DNA of 64,000 nucleotides, taken from assembly GCF_004363005.1 (NCBI RefSeq), contig NZ_SNYH01000001.1, positions 62,001 through 126,000 on the forward strand, in the 5' to 3' direction. Position 1 is the stretch's first letter; each line of letters opens with the position of its first letter. This stretch comes from Tenacibaculum caenipelagi. GTDB lineage: Bacteria > Bacteroidota > Bacteroidia > Flavobacteriales > Flavobacteriaceae. Both the position numbers and the translations under genes were made by a program. The notes below the pieces were generated by a model that was not told where the DNA came from, ran no database searches, and was given only the letters and a program-made list of their open reading frames with translations. Shown here piece after piece: positions 34,256-44,882 of this stretch.

Positions 34256-35312
34256 ACTACTTTTTTTGTTCATACTTATACCTAGTATTATTGTCGCTAA
34301 CGATAAAAAACACGAAAAAAGCAAAACCATTAGTAAAACATATACGGTTAACAAAAATGCTACTTTATACATTAATAATAAGTACGGAAATGTAAACGTA
34401 ACTACTTGGAATGAAAATCGTATTAAAATAGACGTAAAAATAACTGTAAAAGGTGATAATTTATCTAATGTAGAACGTAAATTAAAAGATATTGATGTGC
34501 GATTTGAAGCTACTTCAAGTTTAGTAGAAGCTCGTACAATTATTGAAGACACTAAGTCTTCTTGGTCTTGGTGGGGTAATAATAATACCAATTATAAAAT
34601 CAATTATTTTGTAAAAATGCCTATTACCAATAATGCTGATTTGAATAACAAATATGGTAATATAGAGTTAGACAAACTTGAAGGGAAATCAAATATTAGT
34701 TGTGGATATGGTAAAATTCAAATAGATCAGCTATTAAATGATTTTAACAATATTAACATAGATTATTGTAGTGCTTCTGAAATTAACTTTATCAAATCAG
34801 GAAATCTTAATGCAGATTATTCTAAGATAAACGTTAATAAATCAAATATTTTAAGAGTTAACTCCGATTATTCTACAGTAAGAATTGGTACAGCTGGTGA
34901 TGTTACTTTTAATAGTGATTACGGAAGTATTTCTGCTGATGACGTTTCAAGTATTACTGGTAATTCTGATTATGCAAGTATAAAAATAGGAACTCTTAAA
35001 AAGGCTTTGAAGATTGATACCGACTATGGTAGTATAAGAGTTCAAAATATCTTAAAAGGGTTTGATTATATTACTATTGATGGTAGTTATGCTGGTATAA
35101 AACTAGGAACAAATAGTGATAACAACTTCAATTTTACTATTGACTTAGGCTATGCCGGATTTGGGTACCCTGAAGACCATGTAGAAGTCTTTAAGAGCAT
35201 TCAAAAATCATCAAAAAAATACTACGAAGGCACCTTTGGTAAAGGAAAAGCTAACTCTACTGTAACTATAAAATCAAGATACGGAGGAGTATCTTTAAAG
35301 TTAAATGATTAA
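34239..35312 (+). CDS. Secreted beta-helix envelope protein, DUF4097-like
   Basis: A 357-residue protein with a signal peptide (LYKLLFLFILIPSIIVA). The body has short repeats such as NADLNNKYGNIEL, GNLNADYSKINV, VNSDYSTVRIG, FNSDYGSISADDV and KIDTDYGSIRV, about 20 residues apart, giving one strand pair per turn as in a right-handed beta helix. This fits the DUF4097-type adhesin family found with ECF sigma systems in Bacteroidota. Two adjacent ATG codons at 34239 and 34242 are equivalent start choices. Role in the envelope not established. Confidence 0.75.
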   Translation: MMKLYKLLFLFILIPSIIVANDKKHEKSKTISKTYTVNKNATLYINNKYGNVNVTTWNENRIKIDVKITVKGDNLSNVERKLKDIDVRFEATSSLVEARTIIEDTKSSWSWWGNNNTNYKINYFVKMPITNNADLNNKYGNIELDKLEGKSNISCGYGKIQIDQLLNDFNNINIDYCSASEINFIKSGNLNADYSKINVNKSNILRVNSDYSTVRIGTAGDVTFNSDYGSISADDVSSITGNSDYASIKIGTLKKALKIDTDYGSIRVQNILKGFDYITIDGSYAGIKLGTNSDNNFNFTIDLGYAGFGYPEDHVEVFKSIQKSSKKYYEGTFGKGKANSTVTIKSRYGGVSLKLND

Positions 35313-35334
35313 GCAACTTACAAATTATAATATC

Positions 35335-36063
35335 ATGAAAAAATTAGCAATCTTATTATTAACACTTTGCTTTAGTATTCAATCACAAGCACAAAGCTGG
35401 TGGGGTTCAAAAAAAATTAAAGGAAATGGAAATGTCATTACACAAACACGTACTATTAAATCGTTTGACAAAGTAAGCGTTGGAGGTTCTTTTGATGTTT
35501 ATTTAGTAGACGGAACCGAAGGTAAATTAACCATTGAAGGTGAAGAAAACATTTTAAAATATATTGAAACAGAAGTAAAAAATGGAAGCTTAAACATTCA
35601 TTTTAAAGAAAATACTAATATTAGTACAACAAAAAAACTAGTAGTTACAGTTCCTTTTGAAAGTATTGAAGCTGTTGCCTTAGGAGGATCTGGAAATGTA
35701 ATAGCAGAAAAACGTATAAAGGCTGATGAAGTTTCTTTTGGTGTAGGTGGATCAGGAAATATTACGGCAAGTGTAGATGCTAATACTGTAAAAACATCAA
35801 TTGGAGGCTCTGGGAACATTAAATTAAAAGGAAAGACTGACAACCTTAAATGTTCAATTGCTGGATCTGGAAATGTAAAAGCTTACGATTTAAATACTAG
35901 TTCATTAAAAGCTAGCATCGCTGGATCAGGAGACGTACAAACCTCTGTAAGTAATAAAATTAAAGCTTCAATTGTAGGTTCTGGAAGCGTATATTACAAA
36001 GGTAAACCTTCACATATTGACAGTGACTCTGTAGGATCAGGAGATGTGATAGACAGAAATTAA
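35335..36063 (+). CDS. Secreted head-GIN/DUF2807 beta-helix protein
   Basis: The start at 35335 (MKKLAILLLTLCFSIQSQA, a signal peptide) is preferred over an upstream in-frame ATG at 35305, giving 242 residues. The protein has the DUF2807 layout: an N-terminal FDKVSVGGSFDVYLVDG strand region, then at least six GGSGN, AGSGN, AGSGD, VGSGS and VGSGD turns spaced about 20 residues apart, the signature of a twisted beta helix. It is the last gene of the sigma factor operon and is followed by a strong terminator. Such proteins are secreted, but their role is unknown. Confidence 0.85.
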   Translation: MKKLAILLLTLCFSIQSQAQSWWGSKKIKGNGNVITQTRTIKSFDKVSVGGSFDVYLVDGTEGKLTIEGEENILKYIETEVKNGSLNIHFKENTNISTTKKLVVTVPFESIEAVALGGSGNVIAEKRIKADEVSFGVGGSGNITASVDANTVKTSIGGSGNIKLKGKTDNLKCSIAGSGNVKAYDLNTSSLKASIAGSGDVQTSVSNKIKASIVGSGSVYYKGKPSHIDSDSVGSGDVIDRN

Positions 36064-36083
36064 AAACTCTAAAAAACAATTAT

Positions 36084-36119
36084 AAAAAAAATCCGCTGTT
36101 TGATTACAGCGGATTTTTT
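36084..36119 (+). terminator. Terminator of the sigma factor operon
   Basis: ATCCGCTGT (36091-36099) pairs with ACAGCGGAT (36106-36114) around TTGATT, flanked by an A-run and a T-run, so it can work in both directions. The convergent DUF3857 gene stops at 36155. Confidence 0.9.
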
Positions 36120-36154
36120 TATCTTCTCTAATTTATTTCAAAATCAAAACAATA

Positions 36155-39100
36155 TTAATCTACTAAACTTGCCTGCTTAAATGCTATAAGAGTTTCCCTT
36201 GTGTCTAAAACTTTTTCAACAAAATCTTTAAACTGAATATAATTTTCAGGCAAAATCAAATCTGAAGTTACATGAGATTCAATGTTTACTTCTAAGTGAT
36301 TCTCTTTAATTAACTTATATGAAATTGAAAAAAAATGCTTTTTAAAACTATATGTAAGATTCTCTGGTAAGCTCACAAACTCTTCTCCTTCTTTAAGTTT
36401 AATTATTATTTTCTCACTATAATCATCTGTATTTTCATATTGTCTATAATCTATAGGATAGGAGCGTTTATCTAGTTGAATTACTAAATTATTATATGGA
36501 TTTAAAAAATATGGTATTTTAAAAGTTTTAAGTCCTCCTACTTTACTTATCTTAATATCAGAACTTAAATTCGTTACATATGTCGTTTCTCCGCTTTCTT
36601 TATCTAAGTTTAGATTTTCTATATTGATAAGCTTAACAGGCTCACTTGCTCTATTAGAAAGCTCTTGATGAACTTCATCATTTAATAATTTATCTTTTTT
36701 ATTTGTCAAAACATCAATATAATAAGACCCTAAATGACCTGTAACCCTTGTTGTTAACTTAATATTTGATTCATCTTTATCTAAAGTCAATTCGGCTATA
36801 CTAACAAATCTAGTCTTTTCTCTAAGCACATCATCCAGCTTAAACAAATTATAATCTACCTTAGCTGAATTATCATATGGTATTTCTAAGGCTGTTGCTC
36901 CACGAAGAGACATTGGTAAAGATTTAAATGGAAGGTTTTTATCCGTAAGTTCTAAATACTGATCTTTTCCACTTATTTTAACTTTTACAATACAGTGATT
37001 AAAATTAGAACTAGGAAGAAGTAATTGGTCTCTTGCATAATCCGCTGTTAAAATTAAAACCATATTCACATTTAACTCTGCTTTTTGGGCTAACACCAAA
37101 AATAACGATGAAAAATCCTTACAATCACCTAATTTAGTTTTTAGTGTTTTAGATGGTTTTTGTGGCACATACCCTCCTTGCCTAAAACCTACATGACTAT
37201 AATTTAAATTGTCTGTTATGTAATAATATATTTTTTTAGCTCTTTCATTTTCTGACAATTCTTTATAACCATTTTTAAAAATTTCGTTAAATACTTCTTC
37301 TACTGTTTTATCTACTCTTAATTGTTTTCTAACAATATCTGAGTACCAAATAGCTATATCATTCCAAGAATTAATTGAACTAACACTTAACCTCGTTACA
37401 ACATCATTAAAAGCGGGCATGTAATCTTCTGTTACTGGAATACTAGGTATATTTTCTAACTTCCATTCATGAACGTAATAATCGCCTTTTTTATATCTAT
37501 TATATTTGACTTTTCCTTTTTTCACAACATAATTAACCTCTTGATCTAAACTTATAAGCCTGTAAGTATTTTTTAGCACAGGGTGATACCCATTAAATCC
37601 ATGACTTAAAACATAATCTTTATAAAACCTCCCATAAGTTGAATATGTCTTCATATAGTCCACATAAATAACATCTCCTATTTCTAATCCTGAAAATACT
37701 AACTTAGCTCCATTACGATCAGCTGGTATAGATTCTCCGTTAGGTTTAATTATTTCAGCTTTCTTTATTTGGTAATTTCCTGATAGACCTAAATCATATT
37801 CTTTAAAAATATTAACCCCATTCAAAGATGTTACTTCATGAATGAATGATTCTTGAAACTCTCCTCCCCCTCTTTTATAACTCAAAACCGTTACATCATT
37901 TAACAATGTATTTACACCATAATTATTCGGAATATTTTTATTTCTATTCTCTCTAATAAAATTATACACTTCATTTAAGCGAAATTCTTCCAGTACGTTT
38001 TTTTTATTTTCTAAATCATCTATCTTCTTTCTTAGCTTATGATCAGATGGGTTTCTTATTAAAGCTTTTTTATAAAGATTTACAGCTTCTTTCTTTTTAC
38101 CTAACTGCACATAAACATCTCCTTTTGCTTTAACAAATGAATAAGAGTTGGGGTAATTTTCTAATCCTTTTTCTATAAAAGGTAAAGACCTTTTGTATTG
38201 TCCTGTATCATGAAGAATTTCAATTATTTTATATAAAAAATCATTATCATATTCAAACTTATTTATCACTTCTGTATATAAATTAATTACATCTTCAATT
38301 CTATTTTGCTTCTTATAGTAGTATGCTAGATACCTAATAATCTCTGAGTTAAACTCTACCTTATTATACTTTTCTAAAACATTTATAGCTGCATTATCAT
38401 CATTGAAAAGCTTAGAATAAAATTCAGAAAAAATTGGTTTCACAGAAGAAGGTAATGTTGGATCGTCTAACAATTCATCTAATTTCTTTCTCATTTTTAG
38501 CCTATCATTGTGACGCAAAATGATCATGAACTCAGATACTCTCTTCATAAAAGAATAATCTACAGCATTTCCAATCTTCCTAAGTTTTTCTTCATAAGCT
38601 TTTATATCTAACCTCATTAAATCTTCAAAATTTTCATACTCCAAAAAAGATGACATGTAATATTTAGGGTCCTCTCTTTTTAAATTATCTTGTGTTCTTT
38701 TTAATGTACTCTGATCTCCTTTAGTTTTGTAACATTTCATTAAACAAGTTCTTATTAATGAACTCTGAGGATACTCCTTAAACCAATCTTCTAAGAGATT
38801 AATTGCCTTATTCACCTTACCATTTCTATGATACGAAAGAAACAAACAAAACTTAGTTAAATTAATATCATAATGCAAATCTTTAAGTTTTTGTTCAAAA
38901 TAAGTTTCTACAGCATGAGGAATTAGTTTAGGGTTAACATCCTTTAAACTATTCTTCTTATAATTTCTATTCTTAAAAGAAACACTATAGTTATTTAATG
39001 GTTTACCTTCTATATTCTCTAGTCTTAAAATAAAATAGGGATTACTTCCATTAGTAGCCAACTTGAGTAAAACTCTATTAACGCCTTTTTGAAGATTTAC

Positions 39101-39919
39101 TTCATATGTATAAGCATCTAACTCTGTATTGTATTGATCATCTTCTTCTAAAACTAATGCATCATTAAGCCAAAGACGTACTAATCCTCCTTTACCTAGC
39201 TTTAATCTAACTCTTTGATCTTTTGGAGAATTAATAAATGTTTGAGCATAATGAACTCCTGCCCCATACTCAGAATGGTTTGTAAAAAAGTTATATGCCT
39301 CTGTTTTGTTTGATGACATATACCATTGAGCATCACCATTGCTTTGCGCTTCAAAAACAACTTTGTTAGAAGTTTCTTCTTCTGGCGGGTACTGCATATC
39401 AATTCCACTAGAGTTTAAATTTTCAAAAACACCACAATATTCCCAGTCTCTCACTGCTTCAATATTATTCATTAAATCGGTATACGATTTCCAATCTCTC
39501 TGAGATCTTTTTGTTATTGATTGTAAATAGTAAAGTCCATTTTTAACTGTTGAGTTAGATATTTTAGAGGCATCTATTAAATGAGGCGACTCATAGGTTT
39601 CATTATTAAAACCAACTTCAAAATAATCACTAAAAAAATAGGTCATCGTCCAATTAGAAAACATATAGTTTTCACACCCTTCATAGCCTGATATTTTCTT
39701 TAAAAAATTGGAATCACTACGCATTTTCCCCCTCTCCATTTCCACTAGTTTCTTTAAAACTAAGTTTTCAATATCGTTTTCAGTATTCAGTTGGTTAACT
39801 AAACTAAACGCTTCATCTCTTTTATTATCTAATAAAGCGTTCCATACTTTAGCATTCTTTTGTGCATTTACAATTAGTACTAAAAAGAAAAAAAACATAC
39901 AAATAAATATGTTTTTCAT
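36155..39919 (-). CDS. DUF3857/transglutaminase-like protein with TPR region
   Basis: The ATG at 39919 (MKNIFICMFFFFLVLIVNAQ, a signal peptide) is preferred to the longer frame, giving 1254 residues. An N-terminal region of about 330 residues has a beta-sandwich (GLVRLWLNDALVLEEDD). TPR-like helices run from about 360 to 650 (YKRSLPFIEKGLENYPN, KKEAVNLYKKALIRNPSD). A DUF3857 domain begins near 670, and a transglutaminase-like core near 930 has GDCKDFSSLFLVLAQ with its Cys, HCIVKV with a His, and LTDKNLPFKS with an Asp. Proteins with this order are exported in Bacteroidota. Whether it is a peptidase or a structural protein is open. Confidence 0.8.
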   Translation of the reverse strand: MKNIFICMFFFFLVLIVNAQKNAKVWNALLDNKRDEAFSLVNQLNTENDIENLVLKKLVEMERGKMRSDSNFLKKISGYEGCENYMFSNWTMTYFFSDYFEVGFNNETYESPHLIDASKISNSTVKNGLYYLQSITKRSQRDWKSYTDLMNNIEAVRDWEYCGVFENLNSSGIDMQYPPEEETSNKVVFEAQSNGDAQWYMSSNKTEAYNFFTNHSEYGAGVHYAQTFINSPKDQRVRLKLGKGGLVRLWLNDALVLEEDDQYNTELDAYTYEVNLQKGVNRVLLKLATNGSNPYFILRLENIEGKPLNNYSVSFKNRNYKKNSLKDVNPKLIPHAVETYFEQKLKDLHYDINLTKFCLFLSYHRNGKVNKAINLLEDWFKEYPQSSLIRTCLMKCYKTKGDQSTLKRTQDNLKREDPKYYMSSFLEYENFEDLMRLDIKAYEEKLRKIGNAVDYSFMKRVSEFMIILRHNDRLKMRKKLDELLDDPTLPSSVKPIFSEFYSKLFNDDNAAINVLEKYNKVEFNSEIIRYLAYYYKKQNRIEDVINLYTEVINKFEYDNDFLYKIIEILHDTGQYKRSLPFIEKGLENYPNSYSFVKAKGDVYVQLGKKKEAVNLYKKALIRNPSDHKLRKKIDDLENKKNVLEEFRLNEVYNFIRENRNKNIPNNYGVNTLLNDVTVLSYKRGGGEFQESFIHEVTSLNGVNIFKEYDLGLSGNYQIKKAEIIKPNGESIPADRNGAKLVFSGLEIGDVIYVDYMKTYSTYGRFYKDYVLSHGFNGYHPVLKNTYRLISLDQEVNYVVKKGKVKYNRYKKGDYYVHEWKLENIPSIPVTEDYMPAFNDVVTRLSVSSINSWNDIAIWYSDIVRKQLRVDKTVEEVFNEIFKNGYKELSENERAKKIYYYITDNLNYSHVGFRQGGYVPQKPSKTLKTKLGDCKDFSSLFLVLAQKAELNVNMVLILTADYARDQLLLPSSNFNHCIVKVKISGKDQYLELTDKNLPFKSLPMSLRGATALEIPYDNSAKVDYNLFKLDDVLREKTRFVSIAELTLDKDESNIKLTTRVTGHLGSYYIDVLTNKKDKLLNDEVHQELSNRASEPVKLINIENLNLDKESGETTYVTNLSSDIKISKVGGLKTFKIPYFLNPYNNLVIQLDKRSYPIDYRQYENTDDYSEKIIIKLKEGEEFVSLPENLTYSFKKHFFSISYKLIKENHLEVNIESHVTSDLILPENYIQFKDFVEKVLDTRETLIAFKQASLVD

Positions 39920-40023
39920 TCTTGAATAGGTAAAATAATAAGTCATAGTAAATTTAAATATATAGCATTTTTTTTTAAACAGATTCAAACCTAAACAAAT
40001 AGAATAAAATATCCTAAAAATTC

Positions 40024-40059
40024 ATAAAAAAAGTCCACTACTCATAAACAGTGGACTTT
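40024..40059 (-). terminator. Terminator after valS
   Basis: AAAGTCCACT (40030-40039) pairs with AGTGGACTTT (40050-40059). On the minus strand seven T residues follow. It lies 24 bp past the valS stop. Confidence 0.88.
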
Positions 40060-40082
40060 ATATATTTTTTAAAATTGACTAA

Positions 40083-42740
40083 CTATTGTAAAGAAGCTAA
40101 ACTCGCTTTAATCGTTTCAATTTTAGCTAGGGTATCCGATTCTTTTTTACGCTCTAAAGTAATTACCTGCTCTGGTGCATTGCTTACAAAACGTTCATTA
40201 GACAATTTCTTTTGAATTCCTGTTAAGAAACCTTCTGCTCGTTTTAACTCTGCATTTAGTTTTTCAATTTCCGCTTCAACATCAATCGTATCTAATGAAA
40301 TTGGAACAAAATATTCGTTTGACTTCACACGGAATGAAGCAGCCCCTTCTACTTTATCTGATACGTTTTCAATCTTAGAAACATTCCCTAATTTACATAT
40401 TACAGAATTCCAATAATTAGTTCTTCCTGTACTATTTATCTCGAATAACTCAATTTCATCTTTAAAAGAAATATTCTTTTCTTTTCTAACTGTTCTTATA
40501 CCAGAAATTATTTCTTGAGCTCTTGCAAAAGAAGCTAATAGAGTTATAGACTCTATATCTCCTTCATTCACTTCTCCAACTACAGGATATTTAGCAATAA
40601 TTAGTGCATCTTCTGGAGTTCTTTCTGTAATATGCTGCCAAATTTCTTCTGTTAAGAAAGGCATAAAAGGATGTAATACTTTTAAGTTGTTTTCTAATAC
40701 TTCTATTACAGCTTTGTATGTTTTAGCATCTATCGGTTGTTGGTACCCTGGCTTTACAATTTCTAATAACCAAGACGAAAAGTCGTCAGTAATTAATTTG
40801 TAAATAGCCATTAACGCATCTGATAAACGGTATTTACTAAAGTGGTCTTCAATTTCTAACAACACTTTATTAAACTTAGACTCATACCAAGCTAATCCTA
40901 TTTTAGCTGTTTCTGGTTGCGGTAAGTTTTCATCAACTTCCCAACCTTTAATTAAACGGAAGGTATTCCAAATTTTATTTGCAAACCCTTTTCCTTGTTG
41001 ACATAAATCTTCGTCAAATAATAAATCGTTTCCTGCTGCAGAACTCAATAACAATCCTACACGCACTCCATCAGCTCCAAAATCTTCGATTAATTTTAAA
41101 GCATCTGGTGAGTTCCCTAAAGATTTACTCATTTTTCTACGTTGTTTGTCACGAACTAATCCTGTCAGGTAAACATTTTCAAACGGACGCGCATCTTTAT
41201 ATTCATATCCAGCAATAATCATACGAGCCACCCAGAAGAATAGAATATCTGGTCCCGTTACTAAATCATTCGTTGGGTAATAGTACTTTATTTCTTCATT
41301 CTCAGGATTGCGAATTCCGTCAAAAACACTCATTGGCCATAACCAAGAAGAAAACCATGTATCTAACGCGTCAGGATCTTGTTTTAAATCAGAGGCTGAC
41401 AACGAAGAGTTTCCTGTTTTTTCTTGAGCTAATTTAATTGCTTCTTCAATATTTTCAGCAACTACAAAATCTTCTTTTCCGTCTCCATAATAAAATGCAG
41501 GAATTTGTTGTCCCCACCATAATTGACGTGAGATATTCCAATCACGAATGTTTTCCATCCAATGACGGTATGTATTTTCAAATTTTCTTGGAAATAACTT
41601 CACCTCTCTATCTTCACCTAAAACAGCTTCGATAGCTGGCTTTACCAACTCTTCCATTTTTAAGAACCATTGATCTGATAATCTTGGTTCTATTACCGCT
41701 TTAGTTCTTTCTGATGTTCCTACTTTATTCATATGAACTTCTGTTTTAACTAAGTAACCTTTCTCTTCTAGTTCTTTCGTTATTTCTTTACGAACTACAA
41801 AACGATCTTTTCCTTCATAGTGTAATCCGAATGAGTTTAAGCTAGCATCTTCGTTAAAAATATCAATTACTTCCAACTTATGCTTATCTCCTAAAACCTT
41901 ATCGTTTTCATCATGAGCGGGTGTTACTTTTAAACAACCTGTACCAAATTCAACATCTACATATTCATCTTCTATAATCGGGATTTCTCTATTACATAAA
42001 GGTACAATTGCTTTCTTTCCTTTTAAATGTGTGAAACGTTCATCATTAGGGTTGATACAGATAGCTGTATCTCCTAAAATAGTTTCAGGACGTGTAGTCG
42101 CAATGGTTACTTTTTCATCAGAACCTACAATATCGTACTGTAAATAGTATAAATTCCCTTGACGCTCTTCATAAATTACTTCTTCGTCTGAAAGAGTTGT
42201 CTTTGCTTCTGGATCCCAATTTACCATACGATATCCACGGTAAATTAGTCCTTTATTATATAAGTCTACAAATACTTTAATTACCGATTCTGACAACGCA
42301 GGATCCATCGTAAATGCTGTACGCTCCCAATCACAAGAAGCTCCTAACTTTTTTAGTTGATCAAGAATAATTCCTCCGTACTCATGTTTCCATTCCCAAG
42401 CATGTGCTAAAAATTCTTCACGAGTTAAATCGTTTTTATCTATTCCTTGCTCCTTTAACTTCGCTACCACTTTAGCTTCAGTAGCAATCGAAGCATGATC
42501 TGTACCCGGAACCCAACACGCATTTTTTCCTTGTAAACGAGCTCTACGAATTAACACATCTTGAATCGTATTATTTAACATATGTCCCATATGCAACACT
42601 CCTGTAACGTTTGGTGGAGGTATTACTATTGTGTATGGTTCTCTTTCATCTACTTCAGAATGAAAATAATTATGTTTCATCCAGTAATCGTACCACTTAC
42701 CTTCTACTTCTTTAGAATTGTATTTTGATGGAATATTCAT
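40083..42740 (-). CDS. valS: Valyl-tRNA synthetase
   Basis: An 885-residue class Ia synthetase that charges tRNA-Val. [15 protein letters not shown] carries the HIGH-type motif and [15 protein letters not shown] the KMSKS loop. The editing domain lies between them ([34 protein letters not shown]). The anticodon domain ([12 protein letters not shown] to [14 protein letters not shown]) is followed by the C-terminal coiled coil near 815-885 that valine enzymes use to hold tRNA. Length is normal for the family. It is a single-gene unit, divergent from the DUF1573 gene. Confidence 0.99.
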   Translation of the reverse strand: MNIPSKYNSKEVEGKWYDYWMKHNYFHSEVDEREPYTIVIPPPNVTGVLHMGHMLNNTIQDVLIRRARLQGKNACWVPGTDHASIATEAKVVAKLKEQGIDKNDLTREEFLAHAWEWKHEYGGIILDQLKKLGASCDWERTAFTMDPALSESVIKVFVDLYNKGLIYRGYRMVNWDPEAKTTLSDEEVIYEERQGNLYYLQYDIVGSDEKVTIATTRPETILGDTAICINPNDERFTHLKGKKAIVPLCNREIPIIEDEYVDVEFGTGCLKVTPAHDENDKVLGDKHKLEVIDIFNEDASLNSFGLHYEGKDRFVVRKEITKELEEKGYLVKTEVHMNKVGTSERTKAVIEPRLSDQWFLKMEELVKPAIEAVLGEDREVKLFPRKFENTYRHWMENIRDWNISRQLWWGQQIPAFYYGDGKEDFVVAENIEEAIKLAQEKTGNSSLSASDLKQDPDALDTWFSSWLWPMSVFDGIRNPENEEIKYYYPTNDLVTGPDILFFWVARMIIAGYEYKDARPFENVYLTGLVRDKQRRKMSKSLGNSPDALKLIEDFGADGVRVGLLLSSAAGNDLLFDEDLCQQGKGFANKIWNTFRLIKGWEVDENLPQPETAKIGLAWYESKFNKVLLEIEDHFSKYRLSDALMAIYKLITDDFSSWLLEIVKPGYQQPIDAKTYKAVIEVLENNLKVLHPFMPFLTEEIWQHITERTPEDALIIAKYPVVGEVNEGDIESITLLASFARAQEIISGIRTVRKEKNISFKDEIELFEINSTGRTNYWNSVICKLGNVSKIENVSDKVEGAASFRVKSNEYFVPISLDTIDVEAEIEKLNAELKRAEGFLTGIQKKLSNERFVSNAPEQVITLERKKESDTLAKIETIKASLASLQ

Positions 42741-42814
42741 ATGTTTGTGTATATCTTTACGGTTAATAATTTAACACTATTTAACCTTTGGCATTATTTT
42801 TGAAATTCGATTAG

Positions 42815-42822
42815 CAAAAATA
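42815..42822 (-). promoter_or_regulatory. valS -7 element
   Basis: TATTTTTG on the minus strand fits TAnnTTTG and lies 74 bp before the valS ATG. The nearest -33 candidate is TTTC at 19 bp. The leader it defines is long enough for control, but no T-box structure is apparent. Confidence 0.45.
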
Positions 42823-42884
42823 CAACTATCTATGAGGTACGGAAAATTAGAAGTTGTTTTTTTAAGAACTTAAATAAATAATAC

Positions 42885-42892
42885 TAAATTTG
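42885..42892 (+). promoter_or_regulatory. -7 element for the DUF1573 gene
   Basis: TAAATTTG on the plus strand lies 33 bp before the ATG at 42926. A TTTAAG at about 19-20 bp upstream is a weak -33 element. Confidence 0.55.
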
Positions 42893-42925
42893 TAACGGTT
42901 TTACCCCAAAATTAATCTTAACATT

Positions 42926-43333
42926 ATGAAAACAATTTTATCATTTTTAGCTGTTTGTTTTATTACATTAACAGTAAGTGCCCAAGAATTTAAATTTGAA
43001 ACTGAAACTATTGACTACGGAAAAATAGCTCTTGGATCAGAAGGAAAACGTGTATTTGAATTTACCAATGTAGGTGATGCTCCTTTAATTATTAAAGATG
43101 TAAAATCTACTTGTGGTTGTACTGTTCCTAAAAAACCAGAAAAACCAATTATGCCAGGAGAAAAAGGACAAATTGAAGTTTCTTATGACACAAAAAGACC
43201 AGGAGGTTTTTCTAAAGCTATTACTGTAATTTCTAACGCTAAGAAAGAAAGAAAAATGCTTAAAATTAAAGGTTTTATTGCAAAAGACGCAGCTCCTGCT
43301 AAAGAAAAAAGTATGATGAATAGCGATAGCTAA
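42926..43333 (+). CDS. DUF1573 secreted protein
   Basis: A 135-residue protein with a signal peptide (MKTILSFLAVCFITLTVSA) and one DUF1573 Ig-like domain: FETETIDYGKIALGSEG, the FEFTNVGDAPLIIKDVKSTC strand pair, CGCTVPKKPEKPIMPGE and IEVSYDTKRPGGFSKAITV. The family is common in Bacteroidota envelopes and resembles ASPM/SPD-2/Hydin-type domains. Function is not known. It ends at a terminator shared with the convergent protease gene. Confidence 0.9.
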   Translation: MKTILSFLAVCFITLTVSAQEFKFETETIDYGKIALGSEGKRVFEFTNVGDAPLIIKDVKSTCGCTVPKKPEKPIMPGEKGQIEVSYDTKRPGGFSKAITVISNAKKERKMLKIKGFIAKDAAPAKEKSMMNSDS

Positions 43334-43351
43334 ACTAAATTACTCAATATA

Positions 43352-43382
43352 AAAAAAGCTCAACACATGTTGAGCTTTTTTT
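43352..43382. terminator. Bidirectional terminator between DUF1573 and protease genes
   Basis: GCTCAAC (43358-43364) pairs with GTTGAGC (43369-43375). An A-run precedes and a T-run follows, so it suits both convergent genes. The T-run overlaps the last codons of the protease gene. Confidence 0.85.
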
Positions 43383-44724
43383 ATATTCTTTTTTCCAATC
43401 TAAATTCGAACTTTAATCTAACCCTTGCTCTTTCTACTTCTATTTTAATTTTTCTATTAGGTTTATGATGAAACATATCCATTATCTCTCCTAATTTATA
43501 TTCATGTACAGCTTTTCCATTAATTTTTTTAATAATATCGTCTACCATAAGACCAGCTTTAAAAGCTGGTGAATCTTCTACAATTTTGTCTATTTTGTAT
43601 TTAGGTTTAAAACGATAAAAATAACTATCTATAAATGAGATAACATCCTTTTGTTGTGTTTGATTATTATTGTTATTATAACTATCGGTAAATTTAGTAG
43701 TTGCTTTTTCTTTAATTAATTCCTGACCATCATGCACAATATGTAATCCACTCATATTATAATAGAACCCTTTTTTTAGAGATGCATTTTTCTTTAATAT
43801 AACTCTGTTATTAGGATAATCAATCCAAACTTTGAAACGTTTTAAAATCCCTCCTCCAATACTTCCATTTCGCTCCTTATATTGTCTTGCATTAAATGTT
43901 GACGAAGAATCTAAAAACGATGCTGTTGGTTCTTCTATCTTAAATTTTCCTATTGATATTTTCTGAATCCTACTTCTATTCCCATAAATAGTGCCACTAA
44001 ATCCCTCTCCTACAATATCTTTAAAGAACTTTTTTGGTGTCTTTAACTCATCTTTAGTTCCTTCAAATAACCAAATCGCATCACTCCCTCCTGTATCTAT
44101 CAGCAACTTTACAGGTATCATCTTATTTGAAAACTCATCTATCTGTATTTTTGCATTTATATAAGGTTTATTCCTATAAAACTGTAAAGGAAAAATTTCA
44201 CATCTATTACAAACAGATTTGTTGTATGTTTTAGGGTTATAAAAATCTATTTTTTTGTTTACATAGTTAATTTTAACAATGACATCTTTTAATAAATCAT
44301 AGCCTATAATACCATGAATTGTAGTTCCCATTTTAGCAGAAATATCGAAAGCATCTTTTAAAATAACATATAAGTGCTGGTTAGAACTTGCTATATTTTT
44401 AATTCTGAAAGTATTATTTCTAGATAATAAAGCTTCTACTGGTTCTCCGCTACCCAATCCTCTAATAAAAACTTTTTTAATATCATTTAAACCTACTTTA
44501 TCTTCTGAGGTAAGATTAAATAATATTGTTTTATTTACTCCTGTATCTAAAATAAACGATAATTGGTGTCCATTAATTTCCAAAGGAATCACTATCAAAT
44601 TGTTTATCAACTGAAATGTTAACGATTGTTTGTCGGTGTCTTTACCAAAAAAAAGAAAATTTTGTTGTGAAAAAACTGAAGTACTTAAAAAAAAAGTAAA
44701 AAAATATGGTAGTAGTCTATTCAA
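43381..44724 (-). CDS. Retropepsin-like aspartyl protease with PDZ domain
   Basis: The TTG at 44724 is the only start after an in-frame stop ten codons upstream; the product is 447 residues and opens with a signal peptide (LLPYFFTFFLSTSVFSQ). Two aspartyl protease motifs are present: SFILDTGVNKTILF near residue 60 and KLLIDTGGSDAIWLF near 210, so both halves of the active site lie in one chain. A PDZ domain occupies about 370-447 (DSPAFKAGLMVDDIIKKINGKAV). Such proteins are common in Bacteroidota as periplasmic or surface proteases, with substrates unknown. A similar layout exists in PDZ-gated quality-control proteases. Confidence 0.82.
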   Translation of the reverse strand: MNRLLPYFFTFFLSTSVFSQQNFLFFGKDTDKQSLTFQLINNLIVIPLEINGHQLSFILDTGVNKTILFNLTSEDKVGLNDIKKVFIRGLGSGEPVEALLSRNNTFRIKNIASSNQHLYVILKDAFDISAKMGTTIHGIIGYDLLKDVIVKINYVNKKIDFYNPKTYNKSVCNRCEIFPLQFYRNKPYINAKIQIDEFSNKMIPVKLLIDTGGSDAIWLFEGTKDELKTPKKFFKDIVGEGFSGTIYGNRSRIQKISIGKFKIEEPTASFLDSSSTFNARQYKERNGSIGGGILKRFKVWIDYPNNRVILKKNASLKKGFYYNMSGLHIVHDGQELIKEKATTKFTDSYNNNNNQTQQKDVISFIDSYFYRFKPKYKIDKIVEDSPAFKAGLMVDDIIKKINGKAVHEYKLGEIMDMFHHKPNRKIKIEVERARVRLKFEFRLEKRI

Positions 44725-44882
44725 GAGAAGGTGTTTTTTAAAATTTAAATCTCAATATACAACCTTCATTTTAGTTTTACATTTTTTTGTGATTTTTTTA
44801 ACCCTTATTTTCATTAAAAACTCCCTTAATTTATCAAATATATTTCGCAAATTTGCCATTCAAACAACTAATTTAATACAAG

